Shown in pieces: positions 33,095 through 42,277 of a stretch of DNA of 64,000 bases. Below the pieces are notes generated by a model that saw only the letters and a list, made by a program, of their open reading frames with translations, was not told the origin of the DNA and ran no database searches. The stretch's first letter is position 1. The number at the start of each line of letters is the position of its first letter. The position numbers were made by a program, and so were the translations under genes. Where the stretch lies: the NCBI GenBank assembly GCA_022826685.1, contig JAJDUL010000060.1, forward strand, positions 1 to 64,000, given 5' to 3'. Source of the DNA: Gemmatimonadota bacterium (GTDB lineage: Bacteria; Gemmatimonadota; Gemmatimonadetes; Palauibacterales; Palauibacteraceae).

Positions 33095-33664
33095 ATGCCG
33101 GACGGGGTTTCTCCGGAAAGTGGCGATGCGCCCCGGGATGTCGTCGAGTCGCTCGTCCGGCAGGGGATGGCGGCGCGGCGCGCGGAGCAGGCGGACGAGG
33201 CGATGCGGCACATGAAGGCGGCCGTGGCGCTCGCCCGCTTCGGCGAGGACCCCGTCGCGCTCGCCCGCGCCCTTCACGGACAGGCGAACGTCGAGCGGGA
33301 CATGGGGCGGACGCGCGCGGCGCTTGATCTCTACCTCGAAGCGGTCCCGCTCTGCCGGCGGGGGGACGATCCGCTCGTTCACGCCCACACGGTGCGCCAC
33401 CTGGGGGATGTCCTCCGAGAGATGGGCGAACTCGAGAAGGCGGGCCGGTGTTATGCGGAGGCGCTGGCGCTGTACCGGGCGGATCCGGCCGCCCCGCCGC
33501 TCGATGTGGCCAATGCCGTGCGGTCCACGGCGATCCTGTGCGAAGCGCTCGACGAGGCCGACCAGGCCCGCCTGCTGTGGCGCGAGGCCCACGACCTGTA
33601 CCGGGAGGCGGGCGTCGAGGCCGGCGTGGCGGAGAGTTCGGCCCGCCTCGGGCGCCTCGACTGA
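33095..33664 (+). CDS. Small cytoplasmic TPR protein
   Basis: A 189-residue all-helical protein of four to five tetratricopeptide repeats (e.g. GMAARRAEQADEAMRHMKAA, RALHGQANVERDMGRTRAAL, TVRHLGDVLREMGELEKAGR). There is no signal peptide or membrane segment. The ATG at 33095 is chosen because GGAGGG lies 7 bases upstream; an earlier in-frame start at 33017 overlaps the preceding gene. TPR proteins of this size act as protein-protein adaptors. It probably shares a transcript with the NTF2-like lipoprotein. No specific partner can be named. Confidence 0.8.
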   Translation: MPDGVSPESGDAPRDVVESLVRQGMAARRAEQADEAMRHMKAAVALARFGEDPVALARALHGQANVERDMGRTRAALDLYLEAVPLCRRGDDPLVHAHTVRHLGDVLREMGELEKAGRCYAEALALYRADPAAPPLDVANAVRSTAILCEALDEADQARLLWREAHDLYREAGVEAGVAESSARLGRLD

Positions 33665-33775
33665 CGGGTCGGCCGATACGCCGCAAGTCTTGCCTGAGCG
33701 GGATATTTCGACCACCCTGAATCGGATTGGCGGCCTCGATCCGCCGCGACGGAAATATCCGAGGAGGGCTTGCAA

Positions 33776-35137
33776 ATGCTGCGGAATCACGGTCTGAACC
33801 GTCGAGCGTTTCTCAAGAGCACGGGAGCCACCGCCGTGCTGGGCGCCGTGGGCGCGCGTTCGGCGCTCGCGAGCGAGGTGGCCGCGACCGGTGTCGCCCC
33901 GGCCGGGCTCGGCGCCCGCGAGGATTTCGACTTCGACGAGATCTACGACCGGCGCGGGACCGACTGCGTCAAGTGGGACCGCGCCATCGAGCAGTTCGGC
34001 CCGGAGATCGAGGTCGGCATGGGGATCGCCGACATGGACTTCCGCGCCGCGCCGTGCATCACCCGGGCGATCGCCGAGCGCTCCGCACACGAGAACTGGG
34101 GCTACCAGCACCGCGACAGCTCCTTCACGGATGCCGTCGTGGCCTGGAACCAGCGCCGCTACGACCTCGACATCGACCCCTCGACGATCGTCTGGACCAG
34201 CGGGGTCCACCCGGGAATCATCGCGGGACTGCACACCTTCGCGCCTCCCGGCAGCCGGGTCCTCATGACGACGCCGACCTACAACGGCTTCTACTCGGAC
34301 CTGCGCTTCGCGCGGAACGTCGCCGAGGACAGCGAGATGAAGGTGGTCGACGGCGTCTACGAGATCGACTGGGACGACTTCGAGCGCCGCGTGCAGCGCG
34401 TCCACGCCTTCATCCTCTGCAACCCGCAGAACCCGACCGGAAACTGCTGGTCGGCGGAAGACATGACGCGCATGGGCGAGATCTGTCTCGAGCACGGCGT
34501 GCCGGTGCTCTCCGACGAGATCCACTGTGATTTCGTGACGAAGGGACAGAAGTACACGCCGTTCGCCAGCCTCGACCCGAAGATCGCCGACAACAGCGTC
34601 ACCTTCAAATCCAACAGCAAGACCTTCAGCCTCGCGGCCAACAAGGTCGCCTGGTACTTCTCGACCAACCCATCCTTCATGACGCGCCTGCGCCAGTACA
34701 CGCGGGCGGACCTCAGCACGCTGGGCATGTACGCCGCCCGCGCCGCCAACAACGAGGGCGATGAATGGCTCGACCAGCTCCTCGTCTACCTCGACGACAA
34801 CCATGACCTCACCGAGTCGTACATTCGCGACAACGTGCCGGGCGTGAAGTACACGAAGGCGGAGGGCACCTTCCTCGCGTGGCTCGACATGAGCGGGTTG
34901 ATGGACCGCATCGACGCGCAGGGGAAGGCGGATTACGAGAACCGGACGGCCGCGGAGCCGGTGTCGCCTGAGAGCATCCTGCAGCGCTGGCTCGCCGAGA
35001 ACGCACGCATCTATCTCAACAACGGGCCCAGCTACGGGACCGGCGGCGAGGGGCACATGCGGATGAACATCGCGACCTCGCGCACGCTCGTGCAGCGCGC
35101 CCTCGACAACCTGTCCACCGCCGTCGCGGAGCTCTAG
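33776..35137 (+). CDS. MalY/PatB-type PLP C-S lyase or aminotransferase with Tat signal
   Basis: A 453-residue fold-type I PLP enzyme closest to the MalY/PatB group (cystathionine beta-lyase activity). Seen: WNQRRYDLDIDPSTIVWTSG, TPTYNGFY, the NPQNPTG motif, SDEIHCDFV with the PLP-pyridine Asp, the Schiff-base Lys at about 282 in SNSKTFSLA, and Arg near the end in GGEGHMRMN, which binds the substrate carboxylate. The N-terminus begins with a twin-arginine motif (NRRAFLKST, Arg9-Arg10) and an Ala-rich stretch, so the folded, cofactor-loaded enzyme is probably exported, unlike classical MalY. GGAGGG lies 7 bases before the ATG at 33776. Alternative: an anchored aminotransferase of unknown substrate. 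Confidence 0.88.
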   Translation: MLRNHGLNRRAFLKSTGATAVLGAVGARSALASEVAATGVAPAGLGAREDFDFDEIYDRRGTDCVKWDRAIEQFGPEIEVGMGIADMDFRAAPCITRAIAERSAHENWGYQHRDSSFTDAVVAWNQRRYDLDIDPSTIVWTSGVHPGIIAGLHTFAPPGSRVLMTTPTYNGFYSDLRFARNVAEDSEMKVVDGVYEIDWDDFERRVQRVHAFILCNPQNPTGNCWSAEDMTRMGEICLEHGVPVLSDEIHCDFVTKGQKYTPFASLDPKIADNSVTFKSNSKTFSLAANKVAWYFSTNPSFMTRLRQYTRADLSTLGMYAARAANNEGDEWLDQLLVYLDDNHDLTESYIRDNVPGVKYTKAEGTFLAWLDMSGLMDRIDAQGKADYENRTAAEPVSPESILQRWLAENARIYLNNGPSYGTGGEGHMRMNIATSRTLVQRALDNLSTAVAEL

Positions 35138-35180
35138 CGGGAGCCCGGCGGCAACACGGAAGGCAACAGAGAAGTCCGGC

Positions 35181-35594
35181 ATGGCGCGCGCGGTCGCCTC
35201 TTTCGAGGTCACCGGCTGGGACCAGGGCGAACCCGAGTCCGGCGACGGGGGGCCGACCCTCTCGCACGCCACCGTCCTGAAGCGGTTCGGCGGGGACCTC
35301 GTGGCGGAGAGCGAGGCCCGTCTCCTCATGTGTCAGGCGGATGTGGCGGACATCACCGCCGGAGCGGGCTACATCGCTCGCGAGGTCGTGCGGGGAGCGC
35401 TCGGCGGACGGGAGGGGACGTTCGTCATGCAGCACTGGGGGCTGAGCGCGAGCGGCCGCGAACAGACGGGCGGACAGATCGTGCCGGGGTCGGCGACCGG
35501 CGATCTGAAGGGACTGACGGGTTCCGTCGAGATCGCCGTCGACGGCGACGGAGCGCACACTCTGACGATCGACTACGAACTTCCGGACGCGTGA
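35181..35594 (+). CDS. DUF3224 family protein
   Basis: A 137-residue protein with the DUF3224 pattern: ASFEVTGWDQGEP, GPTLSHATVLKRF, an acidic core VAESEARLLMCQAD, GYIAREVVRGALGGREGTFV, MQHWG, and a final strand pair HTLTIDYELP. The fold is a small allene-oxide-cyclase-like beta barrel; members are annotated as unknown-function cytoplasmic proteins, sometimes linked to stress. It follows the PLP enzyme on the same strand after 43 bases, which may reflect cotranscription. No active site can be assigned. Confidence 0.85.
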   Translation: MARAVASFEVTGWDQGEPESGDGGPTLSHATVLKRFGGDLVAESEARLLMCQADVADITAGAGYIAREVVRGALGGREGTFVMQHWGLSASGREQTGGQIVPGSATGDLKGLTGSVEIAVDGDGAHTLTIDYELPDA

Positions 35595-35715
35595 GGTGGC
35601 GGGCGACGCCGCGCCGGCGTGACGCCTTGCCGCCCGCTTCTGGTTTTGACACCGTGATTTCAGTGCAGTACCGGACGATACAGGCCGGCGTTTCTTTCCT
35701 GAGAGGGATAGTACG

Positions 35716-37323
35716 ATGAAAAGATGGTCCATGATGCTTCCGGCGTTCCTCCTCGGCGCGATGCTGTCGGCGGTTCCCGCGCAGGTCGAGGCGCAGTTCG
35801 ACGAGGTCGGATCGATCACCTTCCCGACCTCCGCGACGGGCGAGGCGCAGGAGCGCTTCCTCCGGGGCGTGGCGATCCTGCACAGCTTCGGCTGGAAGCA
35901 GGCGCGCGAGCAGTTCCACGCGGCACAGGAACTGGATCCGGACTTCGCGATGGCCTACTGGGGCGAGTCGCTCGCCTACAATCACCCGCTCGTGTCCCAG
36001 ATGGACCCCACGGATCCGCGCAAGGCGCTCGAGCGACTGGGTGCCACACCCGCGGAGCGGCTGGCCAAGGCGCCGACGGATCGGGAGAAGGGCTTCATCA
36101 AGGCGGTCGAGATCCTGTGGAGCGAGGCCGATCACGTCGACCGGCGCGTGGGATACATGGAGGCGATGCGCGACCTGTACAACGCCTATCCGGAGGACCC
36201 GGAGATCGCGGCCTTCTACGCGCTGTCCCTCCTGAGCGCGACGGCGGCGACGCGCGACCTGAGCCAGCGCTGGAACGTGATGGCGGGGGCGATCGCGCTC
36301 CGGCTGTTCAACGCCAACCCGATGCACCCGGGCGCGGCGCACTACACGATCCACTCCTTCGACAATCCGATCATGGCTCCGCTCGCCCTGGACGCGGCGT
36401 ACGCCTTCGCGGACATCGCGCCGGCGGTTTCCCATGCGCGGCACATGCCGACGCACATCTTCATCCAGCACGGGATGTGGGAGCGCGTGTCCGGCAACAA
36501 CCAGTCCGCCTACGACGTGGCGCAGGAGCTGTGGCAGCCGGGCGACGCGGTGGGCGACGCGGTGCACTCGCTCGACTGGGGCCAGTACGGCGACCTCCAG
36601 CGCGGCGACTACGACAAGGCGCGGCTGTGGATGGATCGGCTCGCGGACATGGTCGACAACGAGGGCTTCGCGACGACGGGCGGGGCGCGCGGCGCGGCCG
36701 GCATCGCGCGGGCACAGAACGCGGTCTCGCTCCTCAAGGCGCGCTACATCGTCGAGACCGAGCAGTGGGAGACGCAGCCGATCACCGAAGACTCTCCGGC
36801 GCACGAACTCCTCGCGACGGGACTCAGCGCCCACCGCATGGGCGACCAGGCGATCGTCACCGAGGCGGAGGCCGCCCTGAAGGAACTGTCGGACGGCGAG
36901 GGCTACACCCACGTCATGCACAAGCAGGTCGGGGCGCTGCGGCACGCCGCGATGGGCCATCCGGACGTGGCGACCGGCCTCATGGACGAGGCCGAGGCGG
37001 AGGTCATGAGCATGGCGCCGCCGCGCGGCTCCGCAAGCCCGGTCAAGCCGTTGCACGAACTCTACGGCGAGCTGCTGCTCGAACTCGGGATGCCGGACAA
37101 GGCGGTCGAGAAGTTCGAGACGTCGCTGCTGCGGATGCCGAACCGGCCGCGTTCGCTCCTCGGCCTGGCTCGCGCGCACGCCGCCAACGGCGACGCGGTG
37201 CTCGCCGCCGAGGCCTACGCCAAGGTCGCCGACCTGTGGAGCGGCCTTGCGCACGCCGGTCTGATGGAGGCCGAGGCCTTCCTGAACGAGGCCGAAAGCG
37301 AGGGGAACCAGGGGAACCGGTAG
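35716..37323 (+). CDS. Secreted TPR protein
   Basis: A 535-residue exported protein. A signal peptide (MMLPAFLLGAMLSAVPAQVEA) is followed by GEAQERFLRGVAILHSFGWK and QAREQFHAAQELDPDFAMAY, the start of a TPR array that continues to the C-terminus. A conserved segment with histidines, HPGAAHYTIHSFDNP and HARHMPTHIFIQHG, recurs in this family of periplasmic TPR proteins and may bind metal. A last set (KAVEKFETSLLRMPNRPRSL) closes the protein. GAGAGG lies 9 bases upstream of the ATG. Its role is unknown; the histidine block is the most distinctive feature. Confidence 0.82.
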   Translation: MKRWSMMLPAFLLGAMLSAVPAQVEAQFDEVGSITFPTSATGEAQERFLRGVAILHSFGWKQAREQFHAAQELDPDFAMAYWGESLAYNHPLVSQMDPTDPRKALERLGATPAERLAKAPTDREKGFIKAVEILWSEADHVDRRVGYMEAMRDLYNAYPEDPEIAAFYALSLLSATAATRDLSQRWNVMAGAIALRLFNANPMHPGAAHYTIHSFDNPIMAPLALDAAYAFADIAPAVSHARHMPTHIFIQHGMWERVSGNNQSAYDVAQELWQPGDAVGDAVHSLDWGQYGDLQRGDYDKARLWMDRLADMVDNEGFATTGGARGAAGIARAQNAVSLLKARYIVETEQWETQPITEDSPAHELLATGLSAHRMGDQAIVTEAEAALKELSDGEGYTHVMHKQVGALRHAAMGHPDVATGLMDEAEAEVMSMAPPRGSASPVKPLHELYGELLLELGMPDKAVEKFETSLLRMPNRPRSLLGLARAHAANGDAVLAAEAYAKVADLWSGLAHAGLMEAEAFLNEAESEGNQGNR

Positions 37324-37372
37324 CGGCTCTCCGCCTGCCCGGCCCCGCGGAGGGTCCCGGACCGGAATCGGC

Positions 37373-38179
37373 TCAGTAGAGTTCGAGCAGGTCCAGGATC
37401 GGGACCCTCAGTAGCGCCGACCGGCCCGTCCGGACCCTCACGAGCACGTCGAGGGTCTGGAGGGGCCGGAGTTTTTCGGCCGCGGCCAGCAAGTCGGGAG
37501 GGACGGCGATGTAGACCAGGCCGTCCCCGGGGTCGGGGGCCCGCGCGAGCAGGAAGGGCTCCCCCTCGTAGAAGTCGATCCGTTCCGCTTCGGCCCGTTC
37601 CAGCGACAGGAACCGGACGGTCCAGCGGAGGCGCGCGCCGGCATGGTCATCCGGGTTCGCGCGCAGATCCGCGGCCGAGACGCCGGCCAGGACGCCGGCT
37701 TCGCCACCGGCGGCGTCGGTCGCCCCGAGCGCGGCCTCGCGTACCCAGCCCGAGCGGCGAATGCGGCTCCAGTCCCCCCGCTCCTCGAGCCGGTCGACGA
37801 GGAAGCCTTCGAGGAGAAGCCCGGTCACGGATCCGGCGGGTTCGGATCTGAGACGTTCGCCTCCCCGGCTGGCGATCACGCCGTTGTGGCCCTCGCGCGT
37901 GGAAGCGGCGACCGAGCCGGACGGGACCCAGCCCTCGATCTCCACCTCCGCCCAGATCCCTTCAGTACGCTTGAGGATGACCGGCGTGCGCAGCGCGAGT
38001 TCGGCCAGCCGGCGGCCGTCCGCCGTCCTCCGAAAGACCTCGCCATCGATGACGACCTCGCGCACCTGTGCGGCCGCGTGGGGCGGCGGGTACGCACACA
38101 CCAGGACGACCGGCAGGAGAAGCCGGTGTCGCAGGCGACCGCGACGAGACGTTTTTCTGGTTAGGACCCGGTCCTCCAC
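37373..38179 (-). CDS. Secreted protein with two SH3-like domains
   Basis: A 268-residue protein with a signal peptide (LRHRLLLPVVLVCAYP). Two bacterial SH3-like stretches follow: one around TPVILKRTEGIWAEVEIEGW and one around GSVTGLLLEGFLVDRLEERG, DWSRIRRSGWVREAALG. The C-terminal third (RWTVRFLSLERAEAERIDFY, LRPLQTLDVLVRVRTG) matches nothing I know. SH3-like repeats typically bind peptidoglycan stem peptides or partner proteins. The start is GTG at 38179, at the head of a short intergenic region shared with the divergent beta-barrel gene. Convergent with the secreted TPR gene. Confidence 0.7.
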   Translation of the reverse strand: MEDRVLTRKTSRRGRLRHRLLLPVVLVCAYPPPHAAAQVREVVIDGEVFRRTADGRRLAELALRTPVILKRTEGIWAEVEIEGWVPSGSVAASTREGHNGVIASRGGERLRSEPAGSVTGLLLEGFLVDRLEERGDWSRIRRSGWVREAALGATDAAGGEAGVLAGVSAADLRANPDDHAGARLRWTVRFLSLERAEAERIDFYEGEPFLLARAPDPGDGLVYIAVPPDLLAAAEKLRPLQTLDVLVRVRTGRSALLRVPILDLLELY

Positions 38180-38279
38180 CTACATTCCCCGCGCCGTGAC
38201 CCCGTCGCGAGGCTCGCGAGTTGGGGCCGTTCCCGTTCGAGATCCGACTCATCCAAGATATGGAATCCGCGTCAACCCA

Positions 38280-39002
38280 GTGTCAAACAGACTGATCCTC
38301 GTCGTCGGACTCGCCCTGCTCGCCGCAGCCCCGGCGACGCTCGAGGCGCAGGCCGAACGCATCGACTCACCCTTCCGCTGGCGCGAGAAGGGCTTCCGCG
38401 TCGGCCTTTTCGGGGGCCATCACGCGGGGAACCGGGGGCGGCTCGAGTTCGCACAGGGGCCCACCAACGTCGCGGGCGCCAGAATGCGCGTCCGGGCATC
38501 GAGTCCCCTTTCCCTCGAGCTTGGCGCAACGTACGGGGCGGCGGACCGATGGACGCTGGACGTCCTCGACCCGGCGGGACCGATGGTCGTCGACACCGTC
38601 GCCGCGGGCTGGCTGCGGGCCGACCTCGGCGCGCAGATCGGCCTCACCGGAGCGCGGACCTGGAACGGGATCCACCCCTACGGGCTCATCGGCGGCGGCT
38701 TCGTGTTCGGGGTCGACGAGGGCGCCTCCGAGTTCCTCGCCGACCAGGCGCTCGAACCCTTCAGGTACGACATCTCCACCGCACCGCACATCTTCGTGGG
38801 GCTGGGGTTCGAGATCTTTCCGTCGGAGACGATCGGGATCGGCTTCGAGGTCCGCGACTACCTGGTCCGCGTCACGTCTCCGGACGGATTCCTCTTCGGG
38901 ACCACCCTGGACCTGTTCGAGGCCTCCGGGGCGCCGGCGCCGCAGGGTTCCGTGTGGGGCCACAACCCGGAGTTCAGCATCTCCATCTGGTACTATTTCT
39001 AG
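38280..39002 (+). CDS. Small outer-membrane beta-barrel protein
   Basis: A 240-residue predicted outer-membrane protein. The signal peptide (LILVVGLALLAAAPATLEAQ) is followed by alternating hydrophobic strands (FRVGLFGGHHAG, LSLELGATYGAADRWTL, YGLIGGGFVFGVD, HIFVGLGFEIF, TIGIGFEVRDYLVRV), and the last residues are SIWYYF, ending in Phe as expected for BAM-recognised barrels. About eight strands would fit. The GTG at 38280 is the only in-frame start that precedes the signal peptide closely, but no ribosome-binding site is visible, so the start is uncertain. moeA begins 32 bases after its stop. Confidence 0.75.
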   Translation: MSNRLILVVGLALLAAAPATLEAQAERIDSPFRWREKGFRVGLFGGHHAGNRGRLEFAQGPTNVAGARMRVRASSPLSLELGATYGAADRWTLDVLDPAGPMVVDTVAAGWLRADLGAQIGLTGARTWNGIHPYGLIGGGFVFGVDEGASEFLADQALEPFRYDISTAPHIFVGLGFEIFPSETIGIGFEVRDYLVRVTSPDGFLFGTTLDLFEASGAPAPQGSVWGHNPEFSISIWYYF

Positions 39003-39034
39003 TCTCCCGTGACGAACCCCCTCGGCGGCCGGGC

Positions 39035-40285
39035 ATGAACGACGCGGACTGGATCTCCTTCGACGAGGCACTCGCTCTCGTGCTCGACGCCGTGTCGCCG
39101 CTGGAGACGGAGCGCGTTCCGCTCTCCGCCGCCCTCGGCCGCTCCCTCGCACGCGACGCGAAAGCCGTCGCCCCGCACCCGCCCTGGGACAACAGCGCCA
39201 TGGACGGATTCGCGGTGCGGATCGACGAGGTTCGCGGCGCGAGCCCGGAACGGCCCGTGGTCCTTCCGATCTCCGACGACATCCCGGCCGGCGCCTTTCC
39301 GAGCGGGCCGCTGAAGCCCGGCTCCGTAGCGCGCGTGATGACGGGGGCGCCGGTGCCGGAGGGCGCCACGGGCGTCGTCCGCGTGGAGCACACGGACGGA
39401 GGCCCGGACGAGCGCGTGAGCATATTCGACGATGCGGACGGGGAGCGGCACATCCGTTTCCTCGGGGAGGACGTGAAGGCAGGCGACACGGTGGTGGAGC
39501 GTGGCGAGGAGCTTGGGGCGGCAGCGGTGGCGCTGCTCGCGTCGGCCGGCCTCGACCAGGTGGATGTGGGCCGGCGACCCCGCGTCGGCGTGCTCGCGAA
39601 CGGAGACGAACTCGCGGATTTCGATGAATTCGACGAGGTGCGGGCCGGGCGGAAGATCATGAACTCGAACGGGCACGCGCTGGCCGCCCAGATCGCGGAT
39701 TCCGGGGCGGAAGCGGTGCCGCTCGGCATCGCCCGGGACGATCCCGACGACCTGCACCGTTGTCTCGCGCGGGCCGGAGCCTGCGACGCGATCGTCTCCG
39801 CGGCCGGCGTGAGCGTCGGCGAACACGACTACGTGAAGCAGGTACTCGACGAACTCGGCTTCGAGCGCTCCTTCTGGCGCCTGCGGATGCGCCCGGGCAG
39901 CGCCGCCGTCTTCGGCCTGCTCGGCGGCCGGCCGTTTTGGGGCGTCCCGGGCAATCCGGCCTCGGCGCTCGTCACCTACGAAACGCTCGTAAGGCCGGCG
40001 ATCCGCAAGATGGCGGGGTTCGCGCGCCCCTGCCGGCGACCGCTGCAGTGCGTCGCGGCACACGACCTGCGCGGGCCCCGGGACGTGCTCTCGTTCGTGC
40101 GCGTGCTCATCGGATCCGCCGAGTCCGGCGTGCTCACAGCTCGCCTGAGCGGTCCGCAGGGTTCGGGCAACCTGGGGTCCATGCTGGCCGACGGGCTCCT
40201 CGCGATCCCGGTCGGGACCGACGCCATAGGCGCCGGGGATCGCGTCGACGTGATTCCGCTCAGGGAGTGGGCGAGTCCCGCCTGA
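39035..40285 (+). CDS. moeA: Molybdopterin molybdenumtransferase
   Basis: MoeA (416 residues, normal length) inserts molybdate into adenylylated molybdopterin to form the molybdenum cofactor. The domain I/II start shows ISFDEALALVLDAVSPLETE and PLSAALGRSLARD, then HPPWDNSAMDGFAVR with the conserved Asp, GSVARVMTGAPVPEGATGVV, KAGDTVVERGEEL, the MPT-binding loop GVSVGEHDYVK, and the GVPGNPASALVTYE segment. An XdhC-like gene lies 4.5 kb away; no other cofactor genes are visible. The ATG at 39035 begins the canonical N-terminus; no strong ribosome-binding site is evident. Confidence 0.95.
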   Translation: MNDADWISFDEALALVLDAVSPLETERVPLSAALGRSLARDAKAVAPHPPWDNSAMDGFAVRIDEVRGASPERPVVLPISDDIPAGAFPSGPLKPGSVARVMTGAPVPEGATGVVRVEHTDGGPDERVSIFDDADGERHIRFLGEDVKAGDTVVERGEELGAAAVALLASAGLDQVDVGRRPRVGVLANGDELADFDEFDEVRAGRKIMNSNGHALAAQIADSGAEAVPLGIARDDPDDLHRCLARAGACDAIVSAAGVSVGEHDYVKQVLDELGFERSFWRLRMRPGSAAVFGLLGGRPFWGVPGNPASALVTYETLVRPAIRKMAGFARPCRRPLQCVAAHDLRGPRDVLSFVRVLIGSAESGVLTARLSGPQGSGNLGSMLADGLLAIPVGTDAIGAGDRVDVIPLREWASPA

Positions 40286-40324
40286 CGCGGGGTTCCGCCA
40301 CGGGCGACCGGACCGCCCGTCGAA

Positions 40325-41407
40325 TCAGATGCGGACGACCGCCGCCGCCATCGTGTAGCCGCCGCCGATCGAGGTGAGTACGATCGTGGCCGGGTCCGGC
40401 ACGGGTCCGTGCTTTCCGCGGACGACCTCATCGAGCGTCACGGCGACGGTCGAGGCGGACATGTTGCCGTAGTTGACGATGTTGTGGACGACGCGCCCTT
40501 TCGGGAGTTCCAGCCTCTGCTCGAGGCCCTGCGTGATCCGCGCGTTCGCCTGGTGAGGAATCACGAAGTCCACGTGGGACCAGTCGAGACCCGCCTTCTG
40601 AAGCGCCTGATCACCCACTTCGGCCATCTTGACGATCGCGTTGCGGACGATCCTTGGCCCGCCTTCCATGTGGAGAATGGGGATCCGGTCCCGATCGTCC
40701 CGCCAGCTCTGCCCGACGAGGTACAGCGGGTCGCGCGCGAACCAGCCGGACGCCGCCATCGGACCGAGCACGCCGTGGTCCGTTTCGCTCCGCTCGAGCA
40801 CGACCGCCCCGGCGCCGTCGCCGAAGAGCACGGCCGTCCGCACGTCCGTGTAGTCCACGAGGCGCGTGAGGGCATCGCCCGAAACCACCAGGACCCGCTC
40901 CGCCATGCCGCTGACGATCGCCGACCAGGCCGCCCCCACGCCGTACACGAAGCCGGCGCAGGCCGCGTTGATCGCGAAGCCCCCCAATCGTGGATTCCCG
41001 ATCTTCGTCGCCACGGTACAGGCACTGTTCGGAACTTCGTCGGAGGGCGACACGGTCGCGACGTAGAGCTGATCGATCTCGTCCGGCTCGCGTCCCGCCG
41101 CCTCCAGCGCGGCGAGCCCCGCCCGGGCACACATGTCCTCGGTCGTCAGATCGCTTTCCGGCGGGATCCGCCGGCGGGACCGGATGCCGGTCAACTGGTA
41201 GGCCCACTGATCGAAGACCTCGGGGGCCGATAGCCCGTTGACACCCTCGACACCCCTGAGCGCGGATCGCGCCTGACCGGCGTCGAACGACTCGCGCAGC
41301 GTACCCATGGCGAGAAGCTGGAAGTTGTCGATGCTGTCCGGCGGCAGGTAGCTCCCGGTACCCGTGACCGCCGCGGTCACTCTGGCTGCCAAGGCCCTCT
41401 CCATCAT
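40325..41407 (-). CDS. 3-oxoacyl-ACP synthase III-type ketosynthase
   Basis: A 360-residue FabH-fold thiolase-superfamily enzyme. Catalytic residues are visible: Cys at about 150 in NAACAGF, His at about 285 in IPHQANAR, and Asn at about 315 in NYGNMSAS. Other features are TGIRSRRRI near the N-terminus and GDGAGAVVLE. It condenses an acyl-CoA or acyl-ACP primer with malonyl-ACP. The N-terminal insert before TGIRS (about 40 residues longer than in FabH) resembles FabH-like enzymes of secondary or alternative lipid pathways rather than the housekeeping FabH, and no other fatty-acid gene is adjacent. Two ATGs in tandem (41407 and 41404) begin it; TTG and GTG codons just downstream are alternatives. 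Confidence 0.88.
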   Translation of the reverse strand: MMERALAARVTAAVTGTGSYLPPDSIDNFQLLAMGTLRESFDAGQARSALRGVEGVNGLSAPEVFDQWAYQLTGIRSRRRIPPESDLTTEDMCARAGLAALEAAGREPDEIDQLYVATVSPSDEVPNSACTVATKIGNPRLGGFAINAACAGFVYGVGAAWSAIVSGMAERVLVVSGDALTRLVDYTDVRTAVLFGDGAGAVVLERSETDHGVLGPMAASGWFARDPLYLVGQSWRDDRDRIPILHMEGGPRIVRNAIVKMAEVGDQALQKAGLDWSHVDFVIPHQANARITQGLEQRLELPKGRVVHNIVNYGNMSASTVAVTLDEVVRGKHGPVPDPATIVLTSIGGGYTMAAAVVRI

Positions 41408-41523
41408 CCGTGGGCGAGATCCGCGGGCGAGATCCGTGGGCCAGCAGCCCATGGCGAAACCCTGCGTCGGCGGGCTCGGCCGCCGGAAAGTCCGAGAGTA
41501 TACGGCAGAGACCGGGAGGGCTG

Positions 41524-42261
41524 CTAGTGTGGTGTCGCGGAAATCCGCCAGCTGCGGGGAGGCGGGGAACGGGCCAGCAGGAGCCGCGCCGCGGCCGAGC
41601 GGGCCGCCTCCGCAAGCGTTCGAGTCGGGCACGGCCGCGTCGGCATCACGCGGGCGCACTCCCTCATGCTCGCCTGCGACCAGCAGGAGTCGGGCTGACC
41701 GTCGCCGCACTCCCGAATGAGCAGTTTCACGCTGGCGGGCAGTCGGAGGACCGCGTCGCTGTCGAACTCCTCGGCCACCGCGTAGCGCAGGAGGTCTTCG
41801 GCCAGACCCCGTTCCACGCCGGCGTCCAGCAACTCCTCGAGGGAGACGACCAGGAGAGCAAAATCGGCGCGATCACGTCCCAGCCGCATCAGAAGCTCGC
41901 GCCCCACGCCGCGGCGAAGGGCATCCGCGGCTTTCTCGAGCGCGATCGGCGCCGCCCCCGGACCGACGACGGACGCCGCATCCCGCAACTCCGCGGCGAA
42001 GGTGTCGACGGCGGCGAGGACGACCTCCGGAGACATCCCCTTCGCCACGCCCTCCATCGCCTTGTCGATCAGCAGACCTCGGGGCAGACCGTCCTGGACA
42101 CCCGCCTCTATGACGGAAAGGGTACGCGCTGCATAAACCGCGCCCAGATGACGGCTGAAGCGCGCGCGCGTGTCCTGACCCGCAAGCGGCATCGCGAGCC
42201 CGAGTAGGATGGCGCCGAGGCACACGGCCGCGGGAGCACGGCGCCACAGGGCTTTTGCCAC
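41524..42261 (-). CDS. Secreted helical protein downstream of the sigma/CBM48 pair
   Basis: A 245-residue predicted exported protein with a signal peptide (AAVCLGAILLGLAMPLAGQ). The mature part is helical, with loose repeats of the type GLPRGLLIDKAMEGVAKGM, GVGRELLMRLGRD, and GVERGLAEDLLRYAV, each a G-hydrophobic pair followed by a Leu-rich helix. A cysteine-rich patch near the C-terminus (ECGDGQPDSCWSQ, MRECARVMPTRPCP) contains four cysteines. No domain recognised. It begins 16 bases after the stop of the CBM48 anti-sigma-like gene on the same strand, so it is probably the third gene of that operon. Confidence 0.7.
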   Translation of the reverse strand: MAKALWRRAPAAVCLGAILLGLAMPLAGQDTRARFSRHLGAVYAARTLSVIEAGVQDGLPRGLLIDKAMEGVAKGMSPEVVLAAVDTFAAELRDAASVVGPGAAPIALEKAADALRRGVGRELLMRLGRDRADFALLVVSLEELLDAGVERGLAEDLLRYAVAEEFDSDAVLRLPASVKLLIRECGDGQPDSCWSQASMRECARVMPTRPCPTRTLAEAARSAAARLLLARSPPPRSWRISATPH

Positions 42262-42277
42262 GGGCTGCCTGCTCTGG

